Below, piece by piece: positions 43,106-51,248 of a stretch of 64,000 nucleotides of DNA. The first letter of the stretch is position 1. Each line of letters opens with the position of its first letter. The notes beneath the pieces were generated by a model. That model made no database searches. It was given only the letters and a program-made list of their open reading frames with translations, and was not told the DNA's origin. The position numbers were made by a program, and so were the translations under genes. The stretch comes from DAISJM01 sp036821485 (lineage in GTDB: Bacteria > Verrucomicrobiota > Kiritimatiellia > CAIQIC01 > JAGNIJ01): the NCBI GenBank assembly GCA_036821485.1, contig DAISJM010000013.1, positions 1 through 64,000 of the forward strand, in the 5' to 3' direction.

Positions 43106-44326
43106 GTGCGCATCAAACCCTTCAAAGCATGGCGGCCTCCGGCAGACCTTGTATCTCGTGTCGCCAGCCTGCCCTACGACGTGGTGGATACGCACGAGGC
43201 GCGTCGCCTCGCCGAGGGGAATCCGTCCTGCTTCTTTCATGTCTCGCGCGCGGAAATCGATCTGCCGGATAGCACCGATGTCCACAGCGATATGGTGTAC
43301 AACAAGGCTGCTGAAAGCTTCCGTCATCTGCAGACAAGCGGCAGTCTGAAGCAGGATGCCGAGCCTGCACTCTACATCTACCGGCTGATCCGTAACGGTC
43401 AGGCCCAGCACGGCCTGGTGACCGTCTGCCATACGGGCGACTACGAAGACGATGTGATCCGAAAACACGAGAAGACCCGCAAGGTACCGGAGGATGATCG
43501 TACGCGGCACATCGCCGCGACCAACTCACACAGCGGCCCGGTCTTTCTTGCGTACCGCGATTCCGCCGAGGTAGATCGCCTGGTTGCCGACACCGAGAAG
43601 ACTTCCGCGCTCTACGATTTCACCGCATCCGATGGTGTCCAGCATACTGTGTGGCGCGTGGCCGATCCGAAGGCAATGGTCGCGGCGTTCCAGCGCATCC
43701 CGCTGGCCTACATCGCCGATGGGCATCACCGCGCGGCCGCGGCGGCGCGCGTGGCGCGCGAGCGGCGCGCGGCGAAAGCGGGCGCAACGGGCGATGAGGA
43801 ATTCAACTGGTTCCTCGCCGTGCTGTTTCCCGCCGGCCAGCTCCGCATTCTGCCCTACAACCGCTGCGTGAAGGATCTGAACGGCTTGACCGACGAGCAG
43901 TTCCTTGCCGAGGTGAAGAAGGTTTTTCGCGTGACAGAATCCGCCGAGCCGTCGCCCACGGCCCCGGCGAATGTCGGCATGTACTTCAAGGGACGATGGT
44001 ACGGCCTGAGTTGGAACGCGGACCCGAAAGCCGATGCGACTGCGCGGCTCGACGTCAGCGTGTTACAGGATCGACTGCTCGCGCCTGTGCTGGGGATCGA
44101 TGATCCGCGGAAGAATCCAAGGGTTGAATTTGTCGGTGGTATTCGCGGAACGGGTGAGCTCGAACAGCGGGTCAAATCCGGCAGGGCAGCCGTGGCGTTC
44201 TCGATGTACCCCACGACGGTGGACCAGCTCATGGCCATCTCCGATGCCGGCCAGACGATGCCGCCCAAAAGCACGTGGTTTGAGCCGAAACTGCGCGACG
44301 GCCTGCTCATCCACACGCTGGACTAG
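43106..44326 (+). CDS. DUF1015 family protein
   Basis: 406 residues matching DUF1015: VRIKPFKAWRPPADLVSRV and LPYDVVDTHEAR at the start, CFFHVSRAEIDLP, YIYRLIRNGQAQHGLV, IRKHEKTRKVPEDDR, and the conserved YIADGHHRAAAAAR block. The family has relatives in ParB/Srx-fold serine kinases, but a function for this protein cannot be assigned. GTG 43106 is preferred (AGGAAGG upstream, sequence starts as in the family); a GTG at 43052 is possible. The family often sits near serA or serC; neither is seen here. The last 26 bases before residue 400 are duplicated downstream. Confidence 0.85.
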   Translation: MRIKPFKAWRPPADLVSRVASLPYDVVDTHEARRLAEGNPSCFFHVSRAEIDLPDSTDVHSDMVYNKAAESFRHLQTSGSLKQDAEPALYIYRLIRNGQAQHGLVTVCHTGDYEDDVIRKHEKTRKVPEDDRTRHIAATNSHSGPVFLAYRDSAEVDRLVADTEKTSALYDFTASDGVQHTVWRVADPKAMVAAFQRIPLAYIADGHHRAAAAARVARERRAAKAGATGDEEFNWFLAVLFPAGQLRILPYNRCVKDLNGLTDEQFLAEVKKVFRVTESAEPSPTAPANVGMYFKGRWYGLSWNADPKADATARLDVSVLQDRLLAPVLGIDDPRKNPRVEFVGGIRGTGELEQRVKSGRAAVAFSMYPTTVDQLMAISDAGQTMPPKSTWFEPKLRDGLLIHTLD

Positions 44327-44406
44327 GTTCCGCTCTGTCAACAGTACGCTCGTCACGCCGTAGTTCCTGACGAAGGCGGATGGTTTGAGCCGAAACTGCG
44401 CGACGG
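44276..44406. repeat. 26-bp direct repeat at the end of the DUF1015 gene
   Basis: The 26 bases at 44276-44301, inside the DUF1015 3' end (encoding WFEPKLRD), recur exactly at 44381-44406 in the spacer, 105 bases on. The bases between and around the copies do not match. It looks like a partial duplication or gene-conversion scar rather than a designed site. Confidence 0.85.
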
Positions 44407-44447
44407 GTTCGAAGCCTCAATCTCCAATCCCGAATAACAACGCCCTC

Positions 44448-44759
44448 TCAAACCCCGGCTTTGGCGGGTTGGCGCGGGCGCTGTGAGAAGGATTTATCGA
44501 GGCTCATTTTCCGGCGGAGATCGTCCACATCCGCGATCACATCATTGGCGCGGAGGTCGGGATGACATTCGCTTTCGGCGTAGCCGGAGGGTTTGCCGGT
44601 TTCCTCATTGACCACCCAGGAAGCATCGGGCCTGCGCAGGGCGAGGAGCTCGCCGAGCGCGGCGGGGGTGATGTTCATGAAAGATGCGAGGTCCTTGTAG
44701 GTCACCCGCAAGCGATTCCTTTTCAGGAAATCGAGCAACTGCTGAATCTTCGTACCCAT
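44448..44759 (-). CDS. Small MGMT-like (alkyltransferase-type) DNA-binding domain protein
   Basis: 103 residues. The segment RVTYKDLASFMNITPAALGE followed by LLALRRPDASWVVN resembles the helix-turn-helix part of O6-alkylguanine transferases and alkyltransferase-like proteins (usual pattern TYgdlA..l..p.r.vG..l), but the PCHRV active-site motif is absent; a GYAESECHPDL segment follows. It may bind DNA without transferring an alkyl group. The ATG at 44759 begins the recognisable domain; an in-frame ATG at 44858 adds a Arg/Pro-rich lead without support. Function uncertain. Confidence 0.6.
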   Translation of the reverse strand: MGTKIQQLLDFLKRNRLRVTYKDLASFMNITPAALGELLALRRPDASWVVNEETGKPSGYAESECHPDLRANDVIADVDDLRRKMSLDKSFSQRPRQPAKAGV

Positions 44760-45174
44760 ATGGGGCTCCACTTCTTTCTGCAGACAGTTCCGCTGCCGGT
44801 TGGGAGGCTTCGCGCAGAACAGGCGCCACGTGCGCTGCGGGCTTCGAATCGGCGGCAAGTGCCGCTTTCGCTCAGGGCAGGCTGCCTTTGAGGACGCTCA
44901 GGTCCAAGGATGCACCGGGAGAAAGCTCTATCCTTATGATGCCCCAGTTCCACCCCAAATACAAGCTATCCCGGGTCGGGAGTGGAAACGGGACGTTTTG
45001 AACAGAAGGCAACGCTTGCCCACCTGTGGTGGGAAACAAACGAAGGGTGGATCAAGGGTGTTCCAACGCAAAGACACAAAAGGCGCGGATCGTGCGCACG
45101 GGTATGTGCGGGACGGCGCAGATGTGCAAGAACACCCAGGGGTCGTCAAAAAGAGAAGGCCGGCCGCGTTTTTT
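44760..45174. other. Intergenic region without a convincing gene
   Basis: About 415 bases between two small minus-strand genes. It contains one perfect hairpin, CCCACC-tgt-GGTGGG (45019-45033), with the same tgt loop as the REP elements near 35 kb, and a self-complementary GGCCGGCC at 45163-45170 followed by six T. Short frames are present on both strands but none has plausible composition or a ribosome binding site. A weak TTGTAT/CATCAT pair near 44960-44935 on the minus strand could serve the MGMT-like gene. Confidence 0.4.
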
Positions 45175-45291
45175 CTACGCGCTGACGGTCAGCGGCTTAT
45201 TCTTCTTGTCGCGTTTGGCCTGCCGCTTTTCCATGAGGGTCTTCTGCGGCTTCTTCTTCGTGTCTCTCTTGGTGTCGTGTGATTTGGACAT
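45175..45291 (-). CDS. Lys-rich 38-residue small protein
   Basis: A 38-codon gene, MSKSHDTKRDTKKKPQKTLM then EKRQAKRDKKNKPLTVSA. It is highly basic and has the look of a family of tiny Lys-rich proteins with the MSKSH...KKKP..T..EK pattern that I recognise from other genomes, though I cannot check. A clear AGGAG site lies nine bases before the ATG, and TTGACA occurs on the minus strand at 45342-45337. The longer in-frame frame to 45399 lacks these supports. Possibly nucleic-acid or ribosome associated; unknown. Confidence 0.65.
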   Translation of the reverse strand: MSKSHDTKRDTKKKPQKTLMEKRQAKRDKKNKPLTVSA

Positions 45292-45461
45292 GTGAGCGAT
45301 CTCCTGCCAAGGCCTGCAAACACCGGCAATGTGCCGTGTCAAGGGTTGCAAGGCTACCGCCGTTCGCCCCGCATGGCAATCGCATATGAGCCAACGCAAA
45401 GGCGCGGAGGGGGAGAGGATTTGAATAGAAAGGTCGCAAAGGGAACGAAGAAAGACACAGG

Positions 45462-45545
45462 AAATTGGCGGGGACGACCCGCCTTCGCAAGGCTACGGCG
45501 AGGTCCGGTCCTCTGGAAAGCGGCACGCAAATTGGCGGGGACGAC
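45462..45545. repeat. 17-bp direct repeat duplicating the 3' end of tRNA-Asp
   Basis: AAATTGGCGGGGACGAC occurs at 45462-45478 and again at 45529-45545. The second copy is the 3' acceptor strand and CCA end of the tRNA-Asp gene. The 50 bases between contain CCGCCTTCG...GGCTACGGCG, a palindromic element. A duplicated tRNA 3' end is what remains when an integrase uses the tRNA as attachment site, but here no element lies between the copies. Confidence 0.8.
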
Positions 45546-45609
45546 GGGACTCGAACCCGCAACACCCAGATCGACAATCTGGTACTCTAACCAATTGAGC
45601 TACGTCCCC
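45533..45609 (-). tRNA. tRNA-Asp (anticodon GTC)
   Basis: On the minus strand a full cloverleaf is seen: acceptor GGGGACG with CGTCCCC (45609-45603 and 45543-45537), D arm GCTC...GAGT, anticodon stem CCAGA/TCTGG with loop TTGTCGA giving anticodon GTC, and T arm GCGGG-TTCGAGT-CCCGT. Discriminator G and an encoded CCA (45535-45533) follow. It stands alone and has its own promoter. Confidence 0.97.
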
Positions 45610-45635
45610 GCAGCGGATTGGATACAGCGCCCGAT

Positions 45636-45663
45636 ACAATAGTGATCTCGCAGTCCATTTCAA
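45636..45663 (-). promoter_or_regulatory. Predicted promoter of tRNA-Asp
   Basis: TTGAAA (45663-45658) and TATTGT (45641-45636) on the minus strand, 16 bases apart, place transcription start about 20 bases before the tRNA. Confidence 0.6.
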
Positions 45664-45752
45664 GCCTAAACAAGGACCCTTCTTTTCATGTTGCGCGGAG
45701 CGGGGTGGGGCGGTAGACGTTCAGGGCTCAGAGGGGCCATAAGGAGACATCC

Positions 45753-46691
45753 ATGAAGAGAGCGCTATTTTTTGTATTCCTTGCAGGTGCGGCTTTATCC
45801 ACCACCGGTTGTGGGCGTAAATCGGCGGATGATCAGGTGCTGGCCCGGGTCGGCGGGCGGCAGGTCACGGTGGGCGAGTTCCGCATCGCCATGGCGCGCC
45901 GCGCCGCCGTGTCGCCCAAGATGTTCAGTGACGTCCAGAACAAGAAGGAATTGCTCAACGAATTGGTTCGCTTTGAATTGATGGCCGATGCCGCGCAGCA
46001 GAAGGGGCTATTCGACGACCCGGAGGTCCGGCGGGCCACAGAGCTCTTTGCGGTAAACCGGCTGCAGATGGACATTCTGAGCGCGGTCTCGAATGACGTG
46101 CAGGTGACTGCCCAAGAGGCGGCCGAGTACTATTCGGCACACGCCGAGGAGTTTGAAACGCCGGAGCGTGCCCGCGTGGCGGTTTTGCACATTGCCGTGC
46201 CGACTGCGGCACCGGATGCAAAGAAACGCGAACTGCTGGCGAAGGCAAACAAGATCCGGCAGGAGGCGGCAGCACTACCCGCCAACACACCCAACTTTGG
46301 ATCCTTGGCGGCCAAGTACTCGGACGATCAGGCAACTCGTTACAAGGGCGGCGATGCGGGATGGTTGAATCGCGAATCGGCTGGTGGGCGATGGGGCAGT
46401 GATGTGGTCAAGGTGGCCTTCATGCTGAAGCAGCCCGGGGAGCTTTCGCCGGTGATTTCGTCTGACCGAGGTTTCTATATCCTCAAGCTGATCGAACACC
46501 GCAACGCCTCGCGGGTGCCGCTGGTGGAGGTCTCGGCCGGTATCCGCCGGCAGTTGGAAGATCAGCGGCGTCGGGATGTCATCGAGAAGTACATCGCCGG
46601 GCTTGAGAAAGATGCCAGCGTCAAAGTGGATGAGAGCCTGTTGGCCGCGATCGAGCCGCCTGTGAGGGGGAAAGAGAAGAAGGGTTATTAG
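45753..46691 (+). CDS. Parvulin-type peptidyl-prolyl isomerase lipoprotein
   Basis: 312 residues; lipobox STTGC (C20). After a SurA/PrsA-like N-terminal chaperone helix region (LARVGGRQVTVGEFRIAMARR ... ELVRFELMADAAQQKGL) comes a parvulin domain (about 135-255: RVAVLHIAV, LAAKYSDDQATRYKGGDAGWL, VAFMLKQPGELSPVISSDRGFYILKL) and a C-terminal helix. It likely assists folding of exported or outer-membrane proteins, a role that fits the many secreted proteins around it. An AAGGAG site precedes the ATG. The gene is alone. Confidence 0.9.
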   Translation: MKRALFFVFLAGAALSTTGCGRKSADDQVLARVGGRQVTVGEFRIAMARRAAVSPKMFSDVQNKKELLNELVRFELMADAAQQKGLFDDPEVRRATELFAVNRLQMDILSAVSNDVQVTAQEAAEYYSAHAEEFETPERARVAVLHIAVPTAAPDAKKRELLAKANKIRQEAAALPANTPNFGSLAAKYSDDQATRYKGGDAGWLNRESAGGRWGSDVVKVAFMLKQPGELSPVISSDRGFYILKLIEHRNASRVPLVEVSAGIRRQLEDQRRRDVIEKYIAGLEKDASVKVDESLLAAIEPPVRGKEKKGY

Positions 46692-47027
46692 TGATTGGTG
46701 ACGCAAGGGATCGAAGAAACGATTCAACCACTAATAAACACTAATGGACACTGATGGGCGGAGGCGGAGAGGATTTAGGAGTATGAGGGGAAGAGATTTT
46801 CACGCCAAGGCGCCAGGGACGCAGAAAGAGAGATTAAGAGTACGATTGCGAGTGTGAGGGGGAGAAAAGAGGCTTCCCCGATTGGTGATGTTTCTGTAGT
46901 GTTGCCGCCTGTTGTTGGCGCTGGGGTAGTCGGTTGTCCGTCAGGGCAGTACTTTCCATGGCAGTGCCTTTTCAGTTGCGTCGTCTTAACTTTGAGAGCG
47001 CTCTCACGTATAATAGAGGTGTTGTTC
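46692..47027. promoter_or_regulatory. Intergenic region with 10-bp tandem repeat, promoter and LacI-type operator
   Basis: The first part holds three 10-base units CACTAATAAA, CACTAATGGA, CACTGATGGG (46729-46758) and a purine-rich stretch (46760-46870). The end holds a promoter, TTAACT (46986-46991) and a perfect TATAAT (47009-47014), 17 apart. Filling the spacer is the perfect 14-base palindrome TGAGAGCGCTCTCA (46993-47006), of the central-CG type bound by LacI/GalR proteins, so a bound repressor would block the polymerase. A related palindrome lies at 51281-51294. Confidence 0.75.
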
Positions 47028-50009
47028 ATGAAGTTGTCGTACCACACGGGCTCCGGGGATCGGCTCGCGCGCATTCTGGTGTGCCTTCTTTCCTTGGCCG
47101 TTTTTTCCGCTTCCGCCGCCGAACCTTTTGCCGAGAATGGTTCCTACGACACGCTTTGCGCCGAGATGGACAACATCAACATCCCCATCGTCTGCACGAA
47201 TCTCTCCAGCTATCGAGTCGTGGCCACCAATCCCCGATATAACCCGACGTCCATCAACGAGTGGGGCGCAGATTTCTCTGACTGCACCTTTGGGGACGAT
47301 TCCACGCTCTGGCTGCTGGGTAGCAACAACGGTTCTGCGGGTGAGTTCAGGACCTCGGGCTTCTCGCTCGGCGACGTGTACTATGCGCCGGACAATCCGG
47401 CTGCGGGCCTCGACGAGGCTGTGAGCAATTTGCCACGCGAAATCAACAACAACTGGATGTATGACCAGTACATTCAGTTCACGGCCGATGAGGACAGCGA
47501 TGCGAACATCGAGGCGCAGATCGGGGCCGTGCTGACGCTCGACTTTGCCCAGGTCTCCGGCACGCTTGAGATCAAGGTGTTGACGCAGTCCACCAACGGG
47601 TGGGTGGACCAGGGCTCACGCGTATTCAACTCGGGTAGTCTCTGGGGCGCGTGGGATTTGCCGGATCATGTGTGGATGGAAGGTGTTGATACAAACGTCA
47701 TCCACCTGCAGGTCATCCGCGCGGGCGATGGCGGACAGACCACGACCAATGCGTGGGGTTACTACGATCAACTCAGCCTGGTCCGCCGCGGGGGCCGGGG
47801 AAGCAATGCCAACACTCCTGCGGTGCTGTATTCCGGCTCCAACACGATCGTGGAAGCGGTCTGGATCGATTTCTGGTGGCGCAACCCGCGCGAGATGAAG
47901 ATCAATGTCATTGGCGGATCCACCATCAACACGTCGCAGTATCTGCGCATCAAGCGCCGCATGCCCAATTCGAGCAACTGGAACGAAATCTTCGTGCTCT
48001 ACGAGGACGGCAATGCGCGCATCATCCCGTTCCCGCCCACGAACCTTGGAGCCGTCCCCTATGGCGCGTCCGTTATTCTCGGGCCGACGACGAATTGTCC
48101 CCGGCCTGCCATTGGCATCGACGAGGTGACAGTCGATCCCGACGACCTGTCGCTGGATATCAAATACCAGGGCGGGGGCACGGCGCACGTGGAGTTGCGC
48201 GCGCACCGCGATGGGCACATCGTGGATGTATCGCAGATCACGTACGACACGGTCACCAATTCCGTGGTGCGGTTCCGGTCGATGTGGGTGCATGACGGCA
48301 AGGCGGATATAGATCGCATCCAGTCACAGGACGGCATCTACCCCATCATGGACAACTGGACGAATCTGCAGGGCTCGTGGTGGCAGTTCTTCAAGGAAGT
48401 GCCCAGCTATCACAACACCTATTGTCCCGATTTCCGCATGGAGCTCATGGACACCAATTTCGCATTCCTGATCCGCGAGGCGGAAAGCGCGGATGATGGC
48501 AGCAACTACGTGCTGCAGACCACGCGCACAAATGCCGGGGCCGGACAGACTTTCCTGATGAGCACGAACGGCGGGGAGCTTGTCTACAACGTCAACCTGT
48601 CCGAAGCGCGACCGGATGCGTACCTATACGTGCGTTATGCGGACACGAACGCGGGCGATGGGATTGACAAGTTCGGCAATACGATCCGCGTCATCGTGGA
48701 TGACGTGCGCACGGCGGAGACGTTCTCGGTGAACACGGGTGGCTGGGATGAATTCGAGTATGCGCCCTCACTTGCGTTGGGCGACCTCGATGCTGGCAGT
48801 CATGAAATACGGGTCACCGTGGGCGGGGGGACGGACGGGGTGGAACTCGACCGCCTGCAATTCGTTTCGCAGCCGTCGCGGGGGCGCATCAAGAAATCAT
48901 TGGTTACAAAGCAAGGGGAAGCTTTCAACAGTGCCACCAACGCAACGCTGGCCTATCGCGCCGGTGCGGTAGGTGGCCAGGCCATGCATCTGGAGCACAC
49001 CAACGCGATTCCTGAATTGCGATTCAACGCCACATTTCCCAGCACGCTCTCGAATGTCTACCTCCGGGTGCGCTATTCCGACGATGTTGGACCGAATAAG
49101 GTTCAAATCTACATCGATGGCGGTTTGCGTGGGAAGTTCCCGTCGGAGGATACGGGCGTCTGGTCGGACTACGCCGATTCCCCCGTGTTCTTTCTTGGCA
49201 CGATCACCAGCGGTGTTCACGAGGTGCGGTTTGTCTCTACGCTGGAGACGTGGGGCGTGGACATCGATGAATTCGAGATCTATGCGCTCTATGACAACCG
49301 GCCGCCGGTGCTGAACCTTGATGCGTTGCATGTGTTACCCGTCGGATCGGAGACCTCTTTCGTTGCGGTGGCGACGGATGTTGACGGCAACACCGTGACG
49401 GTGACCAATCCCCAGCGGCCGGCCAGTGCGACGTTTGTGAGTGACACCTTCTGGTGGCAGGCGGGAGCTGCTGATGAGTGCACGACGAACGCGGTGCTGT
49501 TCGTCGCCAACGACGGGATGGATTTGACCAACAGCATCGTGACCAATCTGGTCCAGATCCTGGTGCCGGAGGACTACGATGGCGACGGGTTGCGCGACGG
49601 CTGGGAGTGGAGCAGTTTTGTCACGTTGACGAACGAGCCGACGGGGGATGTGGACGGCGATGGAGCCGACAACCTGAGCGAGTACATCGCGGGGACGGAC
49701 GCGACCAACACGGATTCGTCGTTCAGTTCGGACGCGCTCACCGGGGAAGCAGAGTCGAATCACCTGGTGGTGGTGCCCACGGCGCCGGGCCGCCGCTATA
49801 CGGTGTATTTTTCCGATTCGGACCTCACCAACGGGTTGACGTGGCAGCCATTTGCCAACACGAACAACGGTTATGGTACATGGCTCGAGACCAACACGAT
49901 TTGCACCACGCACACGTTCACTGACGACGAAGGGGTCGATTCCACCGGTGGGGCGCCGGCTGATGGCAGGCGCTACTACCGCGTTCGGGTGGTTGCTCCG
50001 GGGCCGTGA
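47028..50009 (+). CDS. Large secreted protein with unnamed domain, CBM35-like domains and Ca-loop C-terminus
   Basis: 993 residues; signal peptide 1-31 (LLSLAVFSASAA). Residues about 35-480 form a domain I cannot name: SYDTLCAEMDNINIP ... WGADFSDC ... GDVYYAPDNPAAGLDEA ... WIDFWWRNP ... VLYEDGNARIIPFPP ... PYGASVILGPT ... RFRSMWVHDGKADIDR ... FFKEVPSYHNTYCPDF. Two beta-sandwiches beginning with EAES and GEAFNS patterns like CBM6/35 (about 480-625 and 630-760), an Ig-like domain, Asp loops DYDGDGLRDGWEW and DVDGDGADNLSEY, and a C-terminal domain follow. ATG 47028 has AGAGG upstream and the promoter described before it. It is a paralog of the C-terminal half of the 2356-residue protein. Confidence 0.8.
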   Translation: MKLSYHTGSGDRLARILVCLLSLAVFSASAAEPFAENGSYDTLCAEMDNINIPIVCTNLSSYRVVATNPRYNPTSINEWGADFSDCTFGDDSTLWLLGSNNGSAGEFRTSGFSLGDVYYAPDNPAAGLDEAVSNLPREINNNWMYDQYIQFTADEDSDANIEAQIGAVLTLDFAQVSGTLEIKVLTQSTNGWVDQGSRVFNSGSLWGAWDLPDHVWMEGVDTNVIHLQVIRAGDGGQTTTNAWGYYDQLSLVRRGGRGSNANTPAVLYSGSNTIVEAVWIDFWWRNPREMKINVIGGSTINTSQYLRIKRRMPNSSNWNEIFVLYEDGNARIIPFPPTNLGAVPYGASVILGPTTNCPRPAIGIDEVTVDPDDLSLDIKYQGGGTAHVELRAHRDGHIVDVSQITYDTVTNSVVRFRSMWVHDGKADIDRIQSQDGIYPIMDNWTNLQGSWWQFFKEVPSYHNTYCPDFRMELMDTNFAFLIREAESADDGSNYVLQTTRTNAGAGQTFLMSTNGGELVYNVNLSEARPDAYLYVRYADTNAGDGIDKFGNTIRVIVDDVRTAETFSVNTGGWDEFEYAPSLALGDLDAGSHEIRVTVGGGTDGVELDRLQFVSQPSRGRIKKSLVTKQGEAFNSATNATLAYRAGAVGGQAMHLEHTNAIPELRFNATFPSTLSNVYLRVRYSDDVGPNKVQIYIDGGLRGKFPSEDTGVWSDYADSPVFFLGTITSGVHEVRFVSTLETWGVDIDEFEIYALYDNRPPVLNLDALHVLPVGSETSFVAVATDVDGNTVTVTNPQRPASATFVSDTFWWQAGAADECTTNAVLFVANDGMDLTNSIVTNLVQILVPEDYDGDGLRDGWEWSSFVTLTNEPTGDVDGDGADNLSEYIAGTDATNTDSSFSSDALTGEAESNHLVVVPTAPGRRYTVYFSDSDLTNGLTWQPFANTNNGYGTWLETNTICTTHTFTDDEGVDSTGGAPADGRRYYRVRVVAPGP

Positions 50010-50048
50010 TCGTTCCCGGGGATCTGTTGCCTGCAATCGAGATGGGGT

Positions 50049-51071
50049 CTACCGGGAGGCCGGGCCGCTGGATGCGCGGATGACGAGATCGGCGGGCACG
50101 CGGATCTGTTCCGGCTGCCGTGTGCGGTCCTGGATGATCTGCATCAGCAGGTCGAAACTCTTCCCGCCGACCTCCACCAGTGGAGGGCGGATCGTCGTCA
50201 GCGGTGTCTCGATGTGATGTGCCACCTCGTGATCGTCGTAGCCGACGATGCTGATGTCCTGCGGCACGCGTAATCCCTTTTCACGACAGGCGCGAAGCGC
50301 GCCGATGCCCATCATGTCATTCGCGCAGAAGAGGGCCGTGGGCGGTTCAGCCTGATCGAGCATGCGGAGCGTTTCCTGACGGGCGTCCGTATCGCGCCAC
50401 ATACCGCACGCGATGCGTGATGCGGGAATGGGGAGGCCGGCATTCTGCATGGCCAGGCGGAATGCCTTGTCGCGACCGAATCCATCCGTGGAGGTAAGGT
50501 CGCCGTTGAGCAGGCCGATCCGTCGATGACCCAACTCGACGAGATGACGGACGGCTTTGTCGAGCGCGTCGTTGTCATCGGTGCCGACGGAGTTGAGGTC
50601 CTTTTCGTCGAGGAACTTATTGATGAAGACGAAGGGGTAGCAGACGGCGCGCAGGTCGAGAATGGGTTGGGGGACCTGGTGATGCTGAATGAGGTTGTGA
50701 ATCAGCACGCCGTCGACGAGCCAGTGTTCGGTAATCCACTTGAACGAAAGTTGCTCCATCAGCCACGTGTTGGTGGGGAAGAGCATCATGGCGTATTCGC
50801 GTTCGTGGCAGCGCTCGGCAACACTGCGGATGATGGAGACGGCGAATGGGGCGACCTCAGGATTGATGAGCGCGATGACCTGGGTGTGATTCTGAACGAG
50901 GCCGCGGGCTATCAGGTTGGGCTGGTAGTTGAGTTGCTGCATGGCAGCGCGGACGCGGTCACCGGTTTCCTTGCTGATCCGGCTGTCATCGTGGATAACG
51001 CGGGAAACCGTGGTGTGCGTAACGCCGGCAGCCCTGGCGACGGTCTTGATGGTAACTCTGTCCCTTTGCAT
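50049..51071 (-). CDS. LacI/GalR family transcriptional regulator
   Basis: About 340 residues. The N-terminal LacI helix-turn-helix is clear: VTIKTVARAAGVTHTTVSRV then a hinge (RAAMQQLNYQPNLIARGL). The C-terminal periplasmic-binding-like core follows (VIALINPEVAPFAVSIIRSV, GHRRIGLLNGD, ALFCANDMMGIGALRACREKG, ISIVGYDDHEVAHHIETPLTTIRPP). Such proteins bind a sugar-type effector and a palindromic operator. ATG 51071 is the better start by family length; 51095 is possible. It sits between the two giant paralogous genes, divergent from the 2356-residue gene, and is the natural candidate to control both. Confidence 0.93.
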   Translation of the reverse strand: MQRDRVTIKTVARAAGVTHTTVSRVIHDDSRISKETGDRVRAAMQQLNYQPNLIARGLVQNHTQVIALINPEVAPFAVSIIRSVAERCHEREYAMMLFPTNTWLMEQLSFKWITEHWLVDGVLIHNLIQHHQVPQPILDLRAVCYPFVFINKFLDEKDLNSVGTDDNDALDKAVRHLVELGHRRIGLLNGDLTSTDGFGRDKAFRLAMQNAGLPIPASRIACGMWRDTDARQETLRMLDQAEPPTALFCANDMMGIGALRACREKGLRVPQDISIVGYDDHEVAHHIETPLTTIRPPLVEVGGKSFDLLMQIIQDRTRQPEQIRVPADLVIRASSGPASR

Positions 51072-51098
51072 CGATGGCCGGATTCTACGCCACATTTA

Positions 51099-51198
51099 TG
51101 CACACGTGCAACCAAATATGGGCCAAAACGGGCCTGAATATGGGCCAAAAACGATGTCAAAAAATCTTGTTGACGACATGGATTCACGTGTGCATATT
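51099..51198. promoter_or_regulatory. Regulator/giant-gene intergenic region: promoter, tandem and inverted sites
   Basis: For the plus strand, TTGACG (51170-51175) and CATATT (51193-51198) are 17 bases apart. Two kinds of repeated sites occur. TGCACACGTG appears at 51099-51108 (plus) and inverted at 51185-51194, the latter overlapping the spacer and -10. AATATGGGCCAAAA appears twice in direct order (51115-51128 and 51137-51150), 22 bases apart, so both copies face the same side of the helix. TTGACA on the minus strand (51160-51155) may be a -35 for the regulator. These are plausible operator sites. Confidence 0.55.
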
Positions 51199-51248
51199 GG
51201 CAATTGACGCTATCAGTACGCATCTTCAGTTAACGGGGGTTGTTTGTG

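Noticed and set aside
44860..45300. Several short frames on both strands
   Set aside because: No ribosome binding site, odd composition and overlap with repeats; only the 38-residue Lys-rich frame was kept.
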